Both the position numbers and the translations under genes were made by a program. The notes under the pieces were generated by a model. The model ran no database searches and was not told the origin of the DNA. It saw only the letters and a list, made by a program, of their open reading frames with translations. From Nocardioides mangrovi (GTDB taxonomy: Bacteria > Actinomycetota > Actinomycetes > Propionibacteriales > Nocardioidaceae): DNA of 64,000 nucleotides. Shown in pieces: positions 16,443-23,598 of this stretch. Location: contig NZ_JAIQZJ010000002.1 in the NCBI RefSeq assembly GCF_020073815.1, positions 62,001 through 126,000 of the forward strand, given 5' to 3'. How positions within the stretch are numbered: the first letter of the stretch is position 1; each line of letters begins with the position of its first letter.

Positions 16443-17842
16443 GGCTCGCGGTCGCCGAGGCCGGCTACGCGTCCGCGACCGAGGCGTTCGTGACCGGCAA
16501 CGAGCTCGCCGCCCGCGCCGCGACGACCCTGGTCGAGCGGCTCGCCGCCTCGGGCGGGATGGCGGGGAACGACTCGACCGCGGAGGGGTTCGCGGCGTCG
16601 TACGACGAGGCGGCGGTCTCGACCGTGGCGGCCCTCGCGCCGCTGGTCGGGTCGTTCGCGACGCTGGCTCGCCTGACCGAGGCGTCGCTGACCAACCACA
16701 CGCACGCCGAGGCCCGGTCGGTGCTGCCGGACTGGGCGCGCCAGGTGGTCGGACCGCCCACGGTGGCCGACCGCGCCGTCGGCGTACGCCTCTCGCCTCC
16801 GCCGTCCGCGCTCGGTGCCGCCGACACCCCGCCCGGCGGGGCCGCCGGCCTGGTGCTCGACGTGCTGCAGGACGTCTTCTGGCCCAACGCCGACACCGAC
16901 CGGGTCCGCGCCGCCGCGACGGTCTGGCGTACGGCGGCCGCAGCCCTGCGCCTGCTGGTCGCCCACTGCAACACGGCCCGCTCCGCGCTGGCCGACGAGC
17001 GCTCCCCGGAGATCCCGGTCGCGCTCGCCGCGACCGCCCAGCTCCGCGACCGCGCCGACGCCCTCGCCGACCAGCTCGACGCCCTCGCCGACGCCTGCGA
17101 CACCTACGCCGCCCAGGTCGACGAGAAGCGCGCCGAGCTCGTCGACCTGCTCGAGAGCCTGGTCAAGGAGTTCGCCATCGGCGCCCTCGTCGCCGGCGGC
17201 CTCTCCTTCCTCTCCGGCGGCGCCGCCGCCGGCCTCGGCGGCTCGGCCGCCACCGCCCGCATCGCCTCCGCCAGCCGCGACTTCCGTGGCATCCTCGACT
17301 CCCTCCGCCTCCTCACCTCCGGCACCGCCACCGGCCTCCGCCCCGTCACCGTCGAGGCCGGCACGCTCGGGGGCTCGCTCGAACGGACCGCCACCGCGCG
17401 GGCGGTGTTCATGGAGGCGGGCGAGGAAGGTGGCAGCGCACTGGCTAGCCGGACGCTTCCGCGGTTTCGTCGTGGGTGGCTGAACGACCACGAGGGGGCT
17501 GGACACACCATCACCCGACACGTCGATCGATCGGTCGAACAACTGCGCCAACGCCTCGTCGAGCGACAGCGGCTCGACTACGCGAGTACCTTCCGGAACG
17601 AGACGGAAGCAGAGGAATTGATCGCGCAGACCTTTCGCTCAAAGGAGGCGGAAATCCAACGCTGGCTCGAGCACGGGAAGGGCACGCAGGACTTCACTCT
17701 CGACTTCGGAGACGATGTCGGATCGGTTCTCGTCAGATCCACCGGCGAGGTAGTACCCGGCACGAAGGTGAAGATCGTTCTGCTCGCAGACAGGACGATG
17801 CCTGATGGCTGGCGCTTGATAACCGCCCACCCGGATCTCTAG
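16439..17842 (+). CDS. Polymorphic toxin with helical N-terminal export region and RNase A-like C-terminal domain
   Basis: 467 aa. Residues 1-260 are long alanine-rich helices (coiled-coil between about 165 and 245), followed by a hydrophobic Gly/Ala segment (FAIGALVAGGLSFLSGG) near 245-265 that resembles the linker of WXG/LXG polymorphic toxins. The C-terminal 115 residues match the bacterial CdiA-CT RNase A-like fold: EGAGHTITRHVDRS with His356 and His361, a central helix EAEELIAQTFRSKEAEIQRWL and the final WRLITAHPD. Family members degrade RNA of neighbouring cells. From about 17480 the codon usage becomes visibly less GC-biased than in the N-terminal half, as expected for an exchanged toxin cassette. 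Two immunity-like genes follow. Confidence 0.82.
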   Translation: MRLAVAEAGYASATEAFVTGNELAARAATTLVERLAASGGMAGNDSTAEGFAASYDEAAVSTVAALAPLVGSFATLARLTEASLTNHTHAEARSVLPDWARQVVGPPTVADRAVGVRLSPPPSALGAADTPPGGAAGLVLDVLQDVFWPNADTDRVRAAATVWRTAAAALRLLVAHCNTARSALADERSPEIPVALAATAQLRDRADALADQLDALADACDTYAAQVDEKRAELVDLLESLVKEFAIGALVAGGLSFLSGGAAAGLGGSAATARIASASRDFRGILDSLRLLTSGTATGLRPVTVEAGTLGGSLERTATARAVFMEAGEEGGSALASRTLPRFRRGWLNDHEGAGHTITRHVDRSVEQLRQRLVERQRLDYASTFRNETEAEELIAQTFRSKEAEIQRWLEHGKGTQDFTLDFGDDVGSVLVRSTGEVVPGTKVKIVLLADRTMPDGWRLITAHPDL

Positions 17843-17857
17843 TTCAAAAGGACAACG

Positions 17858-18139
17858 ATGCTGACCTCACCTCTGGAGAATCTAGTGGGCGCGTACTTCC
17901 ACCAGGACATGTTCGACTTGTACGACGACGAGTTCGCCGCCGTCGACGCCTTCGTAGCGAGCGACCCCGAGCGCGCACGTGCCCTGCCTAACGAGGTCGC
18001 CCGAGTGCTGCATGAAAACTCCACGGAAGACGAGCTTGAAGCGCTCCTCCGCGGCTTCGGCCTGGCGTTCTCGACGGGCGGCGTCACCTACCGCGAGTGG
18101 CTCACCCAGATCGCCGACCACGTACGCGCGTCCACCTGA
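17858..18139 (+). CDS. CdiI-type immunity protein 1
   Basis: 93 aa, with AAAAGGA 6 nt before the ATG and only 15 bp after the toxin stop. The pattern LVGAYFHQDMFDLYDDEFAAVDAFVASDP and the late YREWLTQIADHVR match the CdiI_2 contact-dependent-inhibition immunity family, acidic helical proteins that bind and block the RNase A-like toxin. Position directly after the toxin makes it the likely cognate antidote. Base composition is lower in GC than the region around it. Confidence 0.82.
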   Translation: MLTSPLENLVGAYFHQDMFDLYDDEFAAVDAFVASDPERARALPNEVARVLHENSTEDELEALLRGFGLAFSTGGVTYREWLTQIADHVRAST

Positions 18140-18146
18140 TCGTGGG

Positions 18147-18190
18147 ACGTCATACGGAGAGAGCCATAGATGGCTCCGACCGTATGACGT
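18147..18190. repeat. Two-part hairpin between the immunity genes
   Basis: An 11-bp outer stem (ACGTCATACGG at 18147-18157 with its complement at 18180-18190) surrounds an inner 6-bp stem GAGCCA/TGGCTC with a TAGA loop. It could end the toxin transcript, trim it, or shield the second immunity gene from read-through. No T-tract follows. Confidence 0.7.
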
Positions 18191-18206
18191 TACGGAAGGA
18201 GTGACG

Positions 18207-18500
18207 ATGACCAGCACCCCTGCGCTGTGGAGCTTCGTCGGCATCTACTTCAACCAGGACTGGCCCGAGGACTACGGAACCGAAGAGGCCTCGATCGACT
18301 CCTTCGCTGCGGACGACCCCGCATCGGTGGCGTCCCTGGTCACCGAGATCCGATGGGTTCTCGATCAGTTCCACACCGAGGAGCAGTTGGCCGACTACCT
18401 CGACTCCCAAGGCAGCGAGTACCTCCCGCCGACGGACCAGGACGGCTACCGAGGCTGGCTCGAGCGGATCACGGGCCGCCTTCAGGCTCCCTCCACCTGA
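18207..18500 (+). CDS. CdiI-type immunity protein 2 (paralogue)
   Basis: 97 aa from ATG 18207, preceded by GAAGGAG. It is clearly related to immunity protein 1: FVGIYFNQDWPEDYG at the start, ASIDSFAADDPASV, the acidic helix TEEQLADYL and a YRGWLERITGRL ending, both closing with ST. No second toxin tip is found here, so it may be an orphan antidote gathered from another toxin variant, a usual feature of polymorphic toxin loci. It lies 67 bp beyond the first immunity gene, past the hairpin. Confidence 0.78.
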   Translation: MTSTPALWSFVGIYFNQDWPEDYGTEEASIDSFAADDPASVASLVTEIRWVLDQFHTEEQLADYLDSQGSEYLPPTDQDGYRGWLERITGRLQAPST

Positions 18501-18510
18501 TCGCATGAGG

Positions 18511-19890
18511 TCACGGGGCCGGCGCGCGGTACGAGAACAGCTCCCCCGGGCCGACGACGTACGTCCGCGAGGTGGTGCCGGTGGTGATCCGGACGGTCTG
18601 GGTGGTGCCGGTGCGGTTCTGGCCGAAGACCCCGACGGTGCCGTCGGAGTTGCGGAAGGCGGCGGTGCTCAGCACGGTCGAGGCGCCGGAGGTGGGCAGC
18701 ACGCGGGCGCCGGGGCTGGCGGCGCGGGAGAGATGGGCCAGGACGTAGAACTCCGGCTCGCGGTAGAAGCCCGAGGTGGTGACGGTGACCAGGCCGCGGC
18801 AGGTCTTGCAGCCCCACCGCGAGCCCTGGTCGACGGGGCCGTGCGCGGGGTCGAGCGCGAGGTTCCACATCATCAGCCCCGAGGAGCCGGCGGCGACGGC
18901 GCGGGCCACGAGGTTCTGGGCGTCCCAGCCGAAGGTGCTGGCGGGGGTGTCGGTGGTGCCGGTGCACTCCGTGACCATCCGCGGTACGACGAGGCCGGCC
19001 ATCTGGTCCGGTGACCCGCCGTAGCAGTGGAAGGCCGCCCCGTCGAAGGCCGCCGACTGCGACGTGACGGCGTCCACGCGGGCCCGGTCGGACCAGTTGT
19101 GGTCGACCGCCCACAGCCGTACGCCGAGCCCGTCCAGCCGCGGTCCGACCTCGTCGGCGAGCCGGACCATCTGGTCGTCGGTCATCGTCATGGTCGGGTA
19201 GTCCGAGCTGTAGCCCGGCTCGTTGCCGAGCGTCGTGGCCCACAGCGGGACGTGGTGCCGGGCCAGCCAGCGGGCCTGCCGGACCAGCAGGTCGCCGTAC
19301 GCGTCGACCCCGGAGTCCGAGAGCGCGCCGCCACGGGGGCTGCTCGACGTCTTCATCGACGGCGGCGCCGTCCACGGGGCGCCGACCACCCGCGTCCGGG
19401 GCTGCAGCGGCAGCACCTGCTGGCGCAGCAACCGCGCCGAGGCGACCTGCTCGCGCGGGGCCGGCTCGCCCGGCTGCCAGGTCCACGGCGACGCGGAGAA
19501 GTCGGTGCCCGAGAGCGGGAGCCGGACCATCGTCAGCCGGGCCCCCTGGGCCGCGTCGGGGTCGAAGAGGGCCGACACCGCACCGGGTCGCCCCTGGAGC
19601 AGCTGCACGGAGGAGTCGGTGAGCGCGGCGCCCGCCCCCCACCACTCCTGCTGAGGTTCGTCGAGGTGGACGTCGAGGGTCACGCTCGGCGTGGAGTCGG
19701 GGCTGGGCGGCACGACGGTCAGCGTCCGGCCGGGCACCGTCGGCGAGGTGACCTGGAACTGCGCCCGGGGCGCCGTGTGCGGGGACGCCGCCGGCTCTCC
19801 CACGGTGGGTACGACGGCGCAGGCCGCCGCACCCGAGGCGAGGAGGACGAGGGCGAGGAGGAGCGCGCGGAGTCGGCTGGGGAAGGACAT
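18511..19890 (-). CDS. Secreted GH30-family glycoside hydrolase
   Basis: 459 aa. The N-terminus has a signal sequence with a cysteine near residue 24 (GAAACAVV), a weak lipobox. The GH30 layout is clear: WWGAGAALTDSSV early, APWTAPPSMK, the acid/base in TLGNEPGYS (Glu224) and the nucleophile in VTECTG (Glu308), then a C-terminal beta-sandwich from about residue 380. GH30 covers glucosylceramidases, beta-1,6-glucanases and xylanases, so the substrate is open. GGAGGGG stands before the ATG. It is convergent with the immunity genes, 10 bp apart, and may be unrelated to the toxin. Confidence 0.9.
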   Translation of the reverse strand: MSFPSRLRALLLALVLLASGAAACAVVPTVGEPAASPHTAPRAQFQVTSPTVPGRTLTVVPPSPDSTPSVTLDVHLDEPQQEWWGAGAALTDSSVQLLQGRPGAVSALFDPDAAQGARLTMVRLPLSGTDFSASPWTWQPGEPAPREQVASARLLRQQVLPLQPRTRVVGAPWTAPPSMKTSSSPRGGALSDSGVDAYGDLLVRQARWLARHHVPLWATTLGNEPGYSSDYPTMTMTDDQMVRLADEVGPRLDGLGVRLWAVDHNWSDRARVDAVTSQSAAFDGAAFHCYGGSPDQMAGLVVPRMVTECTGTTDTPASTFGWDAQNLVARAVAAGSSGLMMWNLALDPAHGPVDQGSRWGCKTCRGLVTVTTSGFYREPEFYVLAHLSRAASPGARVLPTSGASTVLSTAAFRNSDGTVGVFGQNRTGTTQTVRITTGTTSRTYVVGPGELFSYRAPAP

Positions 19891-19970
19891 GACCCCTCCA
19901 CCGTGACGTGGATGGGCGCCGAACGCACGGGCTTCGTGACGTGTTGCACAGAGAGACCCGGGAGCGGGGA

Positions 19971-20039
19971 CGGCCCCTCAGGCCGTCATCGGGGCCGTGA
20001 TCGCGGTGATCACGGGCCGGATGACGTCCCGAGGGGCCG
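19971..20039. terminator. Long imperfect palindrome downstream of the small genes
   Basis: Three stems nest around a GCGGT loop at 20003-20007: 9 bp (19971-19979 with 20031-20039), 7 bp (19984-19990 with 20020-20026) and 8 bp (19995-20002 with 20008-20015), separated by symmetrical 4-nt internal loops. It lies just after the stop of the 47-aa gene on the minus strand and before the GH30 promoter, so termination is the simplest role. Confidence 0.6.
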
Positions 20040-20056
20040 GGTCCGGTCGAGCGGCC

Positions 20057-20200
20057 TCATCGGGTGAGGTGCTGCAGGCGCAGCATCTCGACCTCGACCT
20101 GCTGCTGCTGGCGGCGGCGCAGGTCCCGGAGGCGGGTGTGCTTGTCCTGGTGGGAGAGCGACTGCCACATGGCGCGGCGTTCGAGCATCGTGGTCTTCAC
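20057..20200 (-). CDS. Very small basic coiled-coil protein, unknown
   Basis: 47 aa, GTG start at 20200. AGGAAGG lies 8 nt before the start. The sequence is one long basic helix (ERRAMWQSLSHQDKHTRLRDL, then RRRQQQQ and an amphipathic end VEVEMLRLQHLTR), with a glutamine run that suggests a nucleic-acid-binding or coiled-coil peptide. It follows the 53-aa membrane gene on the same strand. I do not recognise it. Confidence 0.5.
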   Translation of the reverse strand: MKTTMLERRAMWQSLSHQDKHTRLRDLRRRQQQQVEVEMLRLQHLTR

Positions 20201-20297
20201 GGTGGTGCCTTCCTGTCGGTTCCCGCCTCCCTGGCGGGCTCGCCCATCGTGCGCGCGCCTGCTTGGAGCCGACTGGGAGCCGACTGGGAGGGAGCCG

Positions 20298-20459
20298 TCA
20301 GGGCCGGGGCGGCGCGCTCTCGTCGAGGCGCTCGCGGAGCCGGTCGCGCACCTGCTCCGGCGTGAGCTGCGCCCGTTGGCGCTGGTCGCGCGCGATGATG
20401 GCTCCCGACGCGGCGACGCCGGCCAGCCCGGCCAGGCCGAGCACCTTCCACAGCTTCAC
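20298..20459 (-). CDS. Small single-pass membrane protein, unknown
   Basis: 53 aa. The GTG at 20459 is preferred because GGAGG precedes it by 5 nt; an ATG at 20471 would overlap the divergent start. The protein has one membrane helix (VLGLAGLAGVAASGAIIA) and a charged tail ending in QLTPEQVRDRLRERLDES. The tail could bind a partner at the inner membrane face. No family known to me. It is divergent from the papain-like gene with the two starts overlapping at the edges. Confidence 0.6.
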   Translation of the reverse strand: MKLWKVLGLAGLAGVAASGAIIARDQRQRAQLTPEQVRDRLRERLDESAPPRP

Positions 20460-20469
20460 GAGGACCTCC

Positions 20470-21081
20470 ATGACCGTGACGACGTTGACGCTCGACGAGG
20501 CCGTCGACCTCACCCGCACCGGCGACCTGTGGCTCTTCCGCGGTCGCTCCGCCGCCGACCACGCTATCCGGGTCCTGACCAACGCGCCGGTCAACCACGT
20601 GGGCATGGCGGTGGTCCTCGACGACCTGCCACCGCTGATGTGGCACGCCGAGCTCGGCAAGGGGCTGCGCGACGTGTGGACCGACAGCCACCATCGCGGC
20701 GTGCAGCTGCACGACCTGCGGGAGGCGGTCGTGCAGTGGACCGGCCGCTACGAGCAGCGCGCCTGGCTGCGCCAGCTCGACGCGACCGTGACGCGCGAGA
20801 TGGAGGACGAGCTGATGCGCACCATCGCGCGGCTCGACGGGACGCCCTTCCCCTCGACCGCCAAGCTCGCGCGGCGCTGGGCGATGGGACGGGTACGCCG
20901 GCAGGCCGGCATCGAACTCACCTACTGCGCGGAGGTGGTCGCCGCGACGTACGAGGCCATCGGCCTGATCGACGGCGACCGCCCGACCAACTACTACGAC
21001 CCAGGCATGTTCTGGTCGGGCGACGACCTCGACCTCCTCGCCGGCGCTCGGCTCGGCGAGGAGATCGCGGTCACGGCGTAG
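20470..21081 (+). CDS. YiiX-like permuted papain-fold (NlpC/P60-related) protein
   Basis: 203 aa. The permuted NlpC/P60 layout is visible: TGDLWLFRGRSAADHAIRV, the histidine segment NHVGMAVVLDD near residues 45-55, and the cysteine segment LTYCAEVVAATYEAIGL near 165-180, where Cys follows His in the chain as expected for the YiiX/YebB-like group. Members hydrolyse lipid or amide bonds, or act on modified peptides; targets are mostly unknown. No signal peptide, so cytoplasmic. The start at 20470 abuts the divergent small membrane gene. Confidence 0.75.
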   Translation: MTVTTLTLDEAVDLTRTGDLWLFRGRSAADHAIRVLTNAPVNHVGMAVVLDDLPPLMWHAELGKGLRDVWTDSHHRGVQLHDLREAVVQWTGRYEQRAWLRQLDATVTREMEDELMRTIARLDGTPFPSTAKLARRWAMGRVRRQAGIELTYCAEVVAATYEAIGLIDGDRPTNYYDPGMFWSGDDLDLLAGARLGEEIAVTA

Positions 21082-21094
21082 CCGCGGCGGGGAC

Positions 21095-21598
21095 TCAGCC
21101 CTGCGCGCCCTGCGACTTCCAGTACTCGTTGAGCGCCCCGTTGGTCTTCACGAACCACACGATCGCACCGACGAGGAAGAACCAGCCGAGCAGCAGGTAC
21201 CACAGACCGGTCGCGGCGCTCACCGGCTTCGGGCGGCCCTTGCGCTCGTAGAGGCCGCCGACCTCGTTGGAGCTGATGAACGGCATCACGATGCCGACGA
21301 GGATGGCCAGGAGCAGCGCGATGCCGCCGCCGACGCCGTTGCCGCTGTGGCGCTTCATCTCGTCGTGGGTCTTGTAGTACCAGTACCAGGTGTAGAAGCC
21401 GAGCGTGACGATGGTCAGCAGCACGCACGTGCCGGTGCTGCGCACCTTGCCCACCGGACCGTCGACGAGGCCGGGCATCGGCGCCATCGCGGTCATGCCG
21501 GGCGCCGGCGCGGGGACGGCGTCCGGCGCCGGAGCGCCGTACGGCGGCGGGACGGAGGCCGCCTCGGGTGCGGGGGTCGGGTCGTTGCTGTCGGTCAT
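21095..21598 (-). CDS. DUF4234 membrane protein
   Basis: 167 aa from ATG 21598. The first 60 residues are Pro/Ala-rich and disordered, then four membrane segments begin with STGTCVLLTIVTLGFYTWYWYYKTHDEMKRHSG, the signature of DUF4234, followed by GGGIALLLAILVGIVMPFI and a final pair around LWYLLLGWFFLVGAIVWF. Function unknown; the N-terminal tail is probably cytoplasmic. It is convergent with the papain-like gene and divergent from the maleylpyruvate-isomerase-like gene. Confidence 0.85.
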   Translation of the reverse strand: MTDSNDPTPAPEAASVPPPYGAPAPDAVPAPAPGMTAMAPMPGLVDGPVGKVRSTGTCVLLTIVTLGFYTWYWYYKTHDEMKRHSGNGVGGGIALLLAILVGIVMPFISSNEVGGLYERKGRPKPVSAATGLWYLLLGWFFLVGAIVWFVKTNGALNEYWKSQGAQG

Positions 21599-21685
21599 GA
21601 CGTGATCCTCACGGGAAGTGGACAGACGCTTGAGGCTAGGACCTGTGAGCGTGGCCACCCGGAGATTTCACGGGCCGCACGCGAC

Positions 21686-21699
21686 CCGGTCTAGACCGG
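21686..21699. promoter_or_regulatory. 14-bp palindrome upstream of the mycothiol-type enzyme
   Basis: CCGGTCTAGACCGG is a perfect 14-bp palindrome, 22 bp before the ATG at 21722 and near a CAGGAT hexamer. It contains CTAG, which is rare in such genomes. Possible operator. Confidence 0.4.
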
Positions 21700-21721
21700 T
21701 GTCGCCGGGCAGGATGGACGC

Positions 21722-22354
21722 ATGACCGAGTCGCTCCGCACCGCCCGAACCACCTTCGAGATCGCGGCCGAGGCGTTCCTCGACCTCGCCGCTCGGGTGC
21801 CGCTCGAGCGGTACGCCGGCGCCGGCCTCGGCAACTGGGACCTCCGGGCACTGATCGGCCACACCGGCCGCTCGCTCATCACCGTCGCGACCTACCTCAC
21901 CACCCGCGCCGACGAGGTCGTGGCCGAGGACGCCGCCGACTACTTCGCGGTGGTGAGCGGACTGGTGCACGGGACGGCGCGCGACGCCGTGCACCAGCGC
22001 GGGATCGAGGCCGGCGTCGCGCTGGGCGAGGACCCGATGGCCCGGCTGCGCGAGTCCTACGACGACGCCCGGCTGGCCCTGGACCTGCTCGAGGACGAGG
22101 ACGCCGTCGTCGACACCGCGGCCGGCGGGATGCGGGTCAGCGACTACCTCCCGACGCGCACCTTCGAGCTGACCGTCCACTCCCTCGACATCGCGCGGGC
22201 CACGGGGACCGACTTCGACCCGCCCACCGACGCGCTCGCCGAGACGCTGGCGCTGGCTGCCGCGAGCGCGCTGCGCCAGGGGCACGGCGTCGACGTGCTG
22301 CTCGCGCTCACCGGCCGGCAGCCCCTGGCCGAGGGCACCTCGGTGGTGCCGTGA
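21722..22354 (+). CDS. Mycothiol-dependent maleylpyruvate isomerase-family (DinB-like) protein
   Basis: 210 aa. The N-terminal four-helix DinB-like domain is seen in EAFLDLAARVPLERYAG and the metal-ligand segment GNWDLRALIGHTGRSLI, whose histidine is one expected ligand; HTFEL-type and TVHSLDIARA segments supply the others. The C-terminal SCP2-like extension seen in some members is absent. In actinobacteria these proteins use mycothiol as cofactor or handle small thiol adducts; the substrate here is unknown. A CAGGAT box 6 nt upstream of the ATG is compatible with a leaderless start. Confidence 0.8.
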   Translation: MTESLRTARTTFEIAAEAFLDLAARVPLERYAGAGLGNWDLRALIGHTGRSLITVATYLTTRADEVVAEDAADYFAVVSGLVHGTARDAVHQRGIEAGVALGEDPMARLRESYDDARLALDLLEDEDAVVDTAAGGMRVSDYLPTRTFELTVHSLDIARATGTDFDPPTDALAETLALAAASALRQGHGVDVLLALTGRQPLAEGTSVVP

Positions 22355-22364
22355 CCGGCCGCGG

Positions 22365-22805
22365 TCAGCTGAGGGCCCAGACCCCCGGGCGCCCCTTGGT
22401 CATCAGCCCCTCGGAGACCAGCGACTGCCGGGCCCGGCGGGCGGCGTAGCGCCACCGCAGCTCGCCCTCGGGCGTCGTCTCCCGGTCGGCGTCGCCGAGG
22501 CGCTCGGCCATCGCCGTCTCCAGCCGGTCGAAGAGCTCGTCCTGGTCGAGCTCGCCGCCCGCCTCGCGGAGCACCTCGAGGATGTGGGGGGCGAAGACGT
22601 CCGGCGGTGTCCACCGGTGCCGGACCACCCGTGACGGCGCCGACGCGGCCGACGACCCGGGCACGCGCGGCGCTGCGGCCTTGCGGCGTACGACGGGGGT
22701 CGCCCGGGTGGTCGGGGTGCTCGGCGGCGGAGGTGCCGGCGGGTTGCCGTGAATGCAGGTGCTCCTCGGCAGGTCACACAGCTCGCAGTAGTCCACGTCG
22801 CTCAT
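22365..22805 (-). CDS. Winged-helix protein with N-terminal zinc-knuckle-like motif
   Basis: 146 aa from ATG 22805. The N-terminus has Cys7, Cys10, Cys17 and His19 in the pattern CELCDLPRSTCIH, which could hold one zinc. A Pro/Ser/Thr linker follows, then a winged-helix domain (DVFAPHILEVLREAGGELDQDELFDRLET, ending in SLVSEGLMTKGRPGVWALS) of the kind found at the N-terminus of Mrr-type restriction proteins. There is no nuclease domain, so it is more likely a DNA-binding regulator. Divergent from the SHOCT gene. Confidence 0.72.
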   Translation of the reverse strand: MSDVDYCELCDLPRSTCIHGNPPAPPPPSTPTTRATPVVRRKAAAPRVPGSSAASAPSRVVRHRWTPPDVFAPHILEVLREAGGELDQDELFDRLETAMAERLGDADRETTPEGELRWRYAARRARQSLVSEGLMTKGRPGVWALS

Positions 22806-22823
22806 CGCCTTCAGCCTAACGAC

Positions 22824-22829
22824 TACCCT
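22824..22829 (+). promoter_or_regulatory. Putative -10 box (TACCCT) of the SHOCT gene
   Basis: TACCCT is followed by exactly 7 nt and the ATG at 22837; no ribosome-binding site is seen. Confidence 0.5.
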
Positions 22830-22836
22830 CGACCGC

Positions 22837-23313
22837 ATGACCGACGCCTCCGGTGAACAGTTGTGGTCGGTCGCGAACGGCGCCGTCGAGGGACTTCCGG
22901 CCCGGCTGCAGCTGACCGACTCCGGGCTGTCGATGCAGCTCGAGGGTGAGCCGGCGCCCGTCGCGGTGTCCCTGCGGGAGATCACCGACGTGACCGCCCA
23001 GATCGGCCTGCTCACCGGCTTCGTGACCCTCGAGCTGGGCGAGGAGACGATCACCGTCTCCCGGATCCCGAAGGCCGAGGCACGCGCCTTCACCGAGGCG
23101 CTGCGCGCCCAGCTGCGCCACCTCCCGGCGGCACCCGACCCCGCATCCGACCCCGCACCGGACCCCGCAGCGGGGCACCGGCCCGAGGCCGGTCCGAGCG
23201 GCGACGGCTCACCGCTGGCGGAGCTGGAGCGGCTGGCCCGGCTGCACGCGTCGGGCGTGCTCACCGACGAGGAGTTCCAGGCCGCCAAGCGGACCCTCCT
23301 CGGCCGCTTGTGA
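22837..23313 (+). CDS. SHOCT-domain protein with PH-like N-terminal domain
   Basis: 158 aa. The first 95 residues are strand-rich (SGLSMQLEGEPAPVAVSLREITDV, then GFVTLELGEETITVSRIPKAEA) and look like a small PH-like domain. A Pro/Asp/Ala linker with the repeated PDPAxDPAPDPAA pattern leads to the C-terminal SHOCT helix pair LAELERLARLHASGVLTDEEFQAAKRTLL, a short oligomerisation domain common at the ends of actinobacterial proteins. Function unknown. Confidence 0.8.
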   Translation: MTDASGEQLWSVANGAVEGLPARLQLTDSGLSMQLEGEPAPVAVSLREITDVTAQIGLLTGFVTLELGEETITVSRIPKAEARAFTEALRAQLRHLPAAPDPASDPAPDPAAGHRPEAGPSGDGSPLAELERLARLHASGVLTDEEFQAAKRTLLGRL

Positions 23314-23320
23314 GACGGTC

Positions 23321-23385
23321 CTGAGGTATCTGAGGTAGCCCTCCGCGCACCTAGGACACACGCCCGATGTGCGGACCTACCTCAG
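23321..23385. repeat. Direct and inverted copies of CTGAGGTAG upstream of the 51-aa gene
   Basis: CTGAGGTAT and CTGAGGTAG stand in tandem at 23321-23338 and the inverted copy CTACCTCAG is at 23377-23385. Spacing and symmetry suggest an operator for a regulator acting on the 51-aa gene at 23431, or a weak stem of the transcript. Confidence 0.4.
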
Positions 23386-23430
23386 ACGACCACGGTAGGG
23401 GCATCAGCCAGTCCTACCGAGGAGCCCACG

Positions 23431-23586
23431 ATGTACAGCTCGATCACCATGACCACCCCGATCCTCGACCCGGCCGGCGCCCTGATGCTCGCCGGCCTGT
23501 CGCAGTCCGGGGACGACCGGACGCGCGGCGCCCGCCGGCGCCGTCGCTTCCAGCGGCACAGCAAGCTGCTCAAGCAGCTCGCGTGA
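23431..23586 (+). CDS. Small basic protein (51 aa), unknown
   Basis: 51 aa. GAGGAG stands 7 nt before the ATG, a good ribosome-binding site. The first part is Ser/Thr and hydrophobic (SITMTTPILDPAGALMLAGL), the second part very basic: GARRRRRFQRHSKLLKQLA. The basic tail suggests nucleic acid or membrane binding. Convergent with the aldo/keto reductase gene, 12 bp away. No family known to me. Confidence 0.55.
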   Translation: MYSSITMTTPILDPAGALMLAGLSQSGDDRTRGARRRRRFQRHSKLLKQLA

Positions 23587-23598
23587 GCGTCCGCCGGG

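Noticed and set aside
15829..18500. A complete ESX/type VII secretion locus
   Set aside because: Only WXG100-like proteins, toxin and immunity genes are present; no FtsK-like ATPase, mycosin or Ecc membrane protein is encoded in the window.
20264..20294. Tandem copies of GGGAGCCGACT
   Set aside because: Only two and a half 11-nt units; too short to be called a repeat element.
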